A stretch of DNA of 64,000 bases from Flavobacterium aquidurense (GTDB taxonomy: Bacteria > Bacteroidota > Bacteroidia > Flavobacteriales > Flavobacteriaceae): assembly GCA_900107365.1 (NCBI GenBank), contig FNPS01000002.1, positions 496,001-560,000 on the forward strand, in the 5' to 3' direction. Positions 62,219-64,000 of this stretch are shown piece after piece. Positions within the stretch are counted from its first letter, which is position 1; the number at the start of each line of letters is the position of its first letter. The notes beneath the pieces were generated by a model. That model did not search any database and was not told the origin of the DNA. It saw only the letters and a list, made by a program, of their open reading frames with translations. Both the position numbers and the translations under genes were made by a program.

Positions 62219-63292
62219 CTAGAAAGAGTATGTTGTTGCAATTAGTCCAAAGAAAGATCCTCCTGTTGGGTTAGCATCACTATCTAAAAAGATATCTTCT
62301 GATGCAGCATCGTATCTAAACTCAGGAATAATTGTTAATTTTCCAACTTTATAATTTAATGAAACTGTATTTGCAAATACATTAGATCCTGTCAATGTTC
62401 CTAAACTTGGAGCAGCATCTTTAGCATCAAAATATTCCATTCTGTAAGCCAATAACAATGAAGGACTGAATGAATAATTAGCATATCCTACTAATGAAAA
62501 CCAATCACCATCTAAAGTACTGTCAAAATCGTTTGCCGTTTTAGCATAAGTAGCATTAAATCCAAGAGCAAAACTGTCGCTTATTGTTTTAGAAGCTACA
62601 AGGTCAAACTGTGTTTTATTCTCATCAAATGCAGGATTAGCACTTCCTGATGTAAAGTTTAAATACACACTACCTGTTTCACCAATATATCCTAATTGCC
62701 CTATGTAGGTTTTTTGAGAAGAACCAGCATCCATGGCTGATTTAAAATCAGTTGGATTTGTTATACCAAACATAGCGGTAAACTTCCCTGAAGTATATTG
62801 TGCTTTTACCCCAGTATTAAAGAATGGCCCATAAGAGAATGCGTATGACATACTGTAGTTTTTATTACCAACGGCATCAAGTACTTCATAACCAATATGA
62901 GTTCCAAAACTTCCTGCAACTAATTTAAATTTTTCTGTAAGTTGGTAGGTAAAAAATAATTGTTTAATTAAAAATTTTGCATTTATATCTTTATCTGTTG
63001 TTTCATTATATGAAAATTCCCCTGCTCTTTTTCCGAATCCTAAATCTACAAATACAGATGCTTTTCCGAAAGTATGACCTGCATTAATAGATGCCATTCC
63101 TAGTTCAAATGAATCTTGTGAGTTGGTAAAGCTCGTTAATCCATTCATTTGTTTTGAAAAATCATATTTATAATAAGCATCTGCAGATCCTCCCCAAGTG
63201 GTTGCTGGCGGAGTTGCTGCTTCAGTATCATCTTGGGCAAATGCAAAAGAACTCGTTAACATCGCGGCTAAAATGTGTAATACTTTTTTCAT
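62219..63292 (-). CDS. Outer membrane beta-barrel porin
   Basis: 357 residues. Signal peptide (VLHILAAMLTSSFAFAQ), a DDTEAATPPA linker, then strands GSADAYYKYDFSKQ, DSFELGMASINAGHTFGKAS, FVDLGFGKRAGEFSYNE, GSVYLNFTSGS and LSLNYKVGKLTIIPEFRYD to a terminal aromatic (TTYSF). It resembles the putative beta-barrel porins of Bacteroidota that often accompany ammonium transporters and PII proteins; that link cannot be checked here. It follows a 660-base noncoding region on its upstream side. Confidence 0.85.
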   Translation of the reverse strand: MKKVLHILAAMLTSSFAFAQDDTEAATPPATTWGGSADAYYKYDFSKQMNGLTSFTNSQDSFELGMASINAGHTFGKASVFVDLGFGKRAGEFSYNETTDKDINAKFLIKQLFFTYQLTEKFKLVAGSFGTHIGYEVLDAVGNKNYSMSYAFSYGPFFNTGVKAQYTSGKFTAMFGITNPTDFKSAMDAGSSQKTYIGQLGYIGETGSVYLNFTSGSANPAFDENKTQFDLVASKTISDSFALGFNATYAKTANDFDSTLDGDWFSLVGYANYSFSPSLLLAYRMEYFDAKDAAPSLGTLTGSNVFANTVSLNYKVGKLTIIPEFRYDAASEDIFLDSDANPTGGSFFGLIATTYSF

Positions 63293-63852
63293 GTTTTAAT
63301 TGGTTTTTAGTTATTAATTGATTCTGGTTAGTTAATCTTTTATATATGTATATTCTACTATAAGTCTCTTCTATAACCTCTAATCTCCCCTTAAAACCTC
63401 ATCATTTTCATTAGCGAATTTATTAACTTTTGCATGAGTAGAAGAACTGAAATCTATTTTTTTGACGTTTTACAAGCAGAATTATGGATTACAAAAATTA
63501 AATTAACAATAATCGTTATTTGACATTAATACTGAATTAATTTTGAAAAATCCCTAACGTAATTTTAGTAAAAATCAGAAAATTTTTAGGGTTAACAACA
63601 AAAATACAACTACAAACAACCAAAAATAGACCACAAAACGTCATAAAAAATTAATACCCCTATTAAAAACAGGGGGTATTTAATTAATTGATGAAAAATC
63701 AAACAATAAACCGGAAATAGTAAAACGAACATCAAAAATCATCTTTAAAAATTAAAATTCCTACAAAAATATACCTTTAAAAACACGCGCACTGGCTTTA
63801 AACGCTCAATATAATTTTTAAACTAAAAACAAAAAGTTTTACAATTAAAACA
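63293..63852. other. Long A/T-rich noncoding leader upstream of the porin
   Basis: About 560 bases without a credible gene. Visible structure: AATACCCC (63653-63660) faces GGGGTATT (63673-63680) around a 12-base loop without a T-run. CCCTAA near 63553 faces TTAGGG near 63587. The region presumably contains the porin promoter and any regulatory sites; I cannot assign them. Confidence 0.5.
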
Positions 63853-63886
63853 AGAGAGCCTGTTCAAAAAATGAACAGGCTCTTCT
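63853..63886 (-). terminator. Terminator of the gene entering from the right
   Basis: AGAGCCTGTTCA pairs with TGAACAGGCTCT around a 6-base loop at about 63853-63884; on the minus strand a CTTGTTTTAATT tail follows. It lies about 70 bases after the stop of the partial gene at 63955. Confidence 0.75.
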
Positions 63887-63954
63887 TAAGCGGAACTATA
63901 ACAATCTAAGCTTGTGAATTATGTTTTTTAAACTTTACGAACTTGTATTCCGGA

Positions 63955-64000
63955 TTATTTTAAATCTTCTTCTTTCCTTTTTTCTTCATATTGAGCAGAT
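63955..64000 (-). CDS. C-terminal end of an unidentified minus-strand gene
   Basis: Fourteen codons are visible on the minus strand, reading SAQYEEKRKEEDLK and stop (TAA at 63957-63955). Too short to identify; the charged tail and following terminator support a real gene end. The rest is outside the window. Confidence 0.5.
   Translation of the reverse strand, partial: SAQYEEKRKEEDLK

Overview
The window looks like chromosome of a Flavobacterium-type member of the Bacteroidota. Evidence: AT-rich DNA; Bacteroidota -7 promoter boxes (TAnnTTTG) before many genes; type IX secretion (T9SS) type B sorting domains; a SusC/RagA-style TonB receptor with an N-terminal carboxypeptidase-like domain; many 2TM-domain proteins; and no recognisable strong Shine-Dalgarno sites. 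There is no prophage, integrase, transposase, rRNA operon or CRISPR array.

Layout. 1-2241: end of a carbon-nitrogen hydrolase, trpA, and an intact RelE/ParE-type toxin-antitoxin pair. 2320-7088: a self-regulated tetR-tolC-emrA-emrB multidrug efflux operon with tandem operators over its promoter and a terminator at its end. 7202-10828: yaaA, a GxxExxY gene bounded by short repeats, the CCA-adding enzyme, and a second toxin-antitoxin pair whose toxin is frameshifted. 10891-16350: heme A synthase, then (minus strand) a LytS-type kinase with a fused C-terminal 2TM domain, five small 2TM genes and a LytTR regulator. 16691-25219: TonB receptor, a four-gene metabolic operon (DinB, YciI, acetyltransferase, VOC), a ClC channel with an HPP protein, a PRiA4-like protein, a four-helix-bundle (23S intervening-sequence type) gene between inverted repeats, and a YejK-like nucleoid protein. 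25328-36593: SDR/TetR pair with palindromic operators, GAF protein, an HD-PycTM fusion, a giant phosphoesterase/kinase-like/beta-barrel lipoprotein, a propeller lipoprotein and a conserved protein of unknown function. 36703-49554: an ABC transporter and three large T9SS type B surface proteins. 49662-64000: typA, a PAS kinase/response regulator pair, rpsT, three tRNA-Glu genes, proS, a Gly/Tyr-rich lipoprotein, a FadL-like barrel, rimO, a small Gly-rich secreted protein, an amidase and a porin.

The most unusual theme is in the spaces between genes. At least ten intergenic stretches hold degenerate tandem repeats with a period of about 8 bases (units such as TTCTAAGG, CACGAATT, ACAAAGGC, CGCAAAGC), usually arranged as inverted pairs that would fold into long RNA hairpins. 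Two of these repeat-bounded segments carry small genes, a four-helix-bundle protein and a GxxExxY protein. The first family is known elsewhere from intervening sequences in 23S rRNA. In one case the repeat appears to supply the GTG start codon of the neighbouring essential CCA-adding enzyme gene. This repeat/cassette system is my best candidate for something under-described here. The 2TM gene array and the phosphoesterase/kinase-like/barrel fusion are next.
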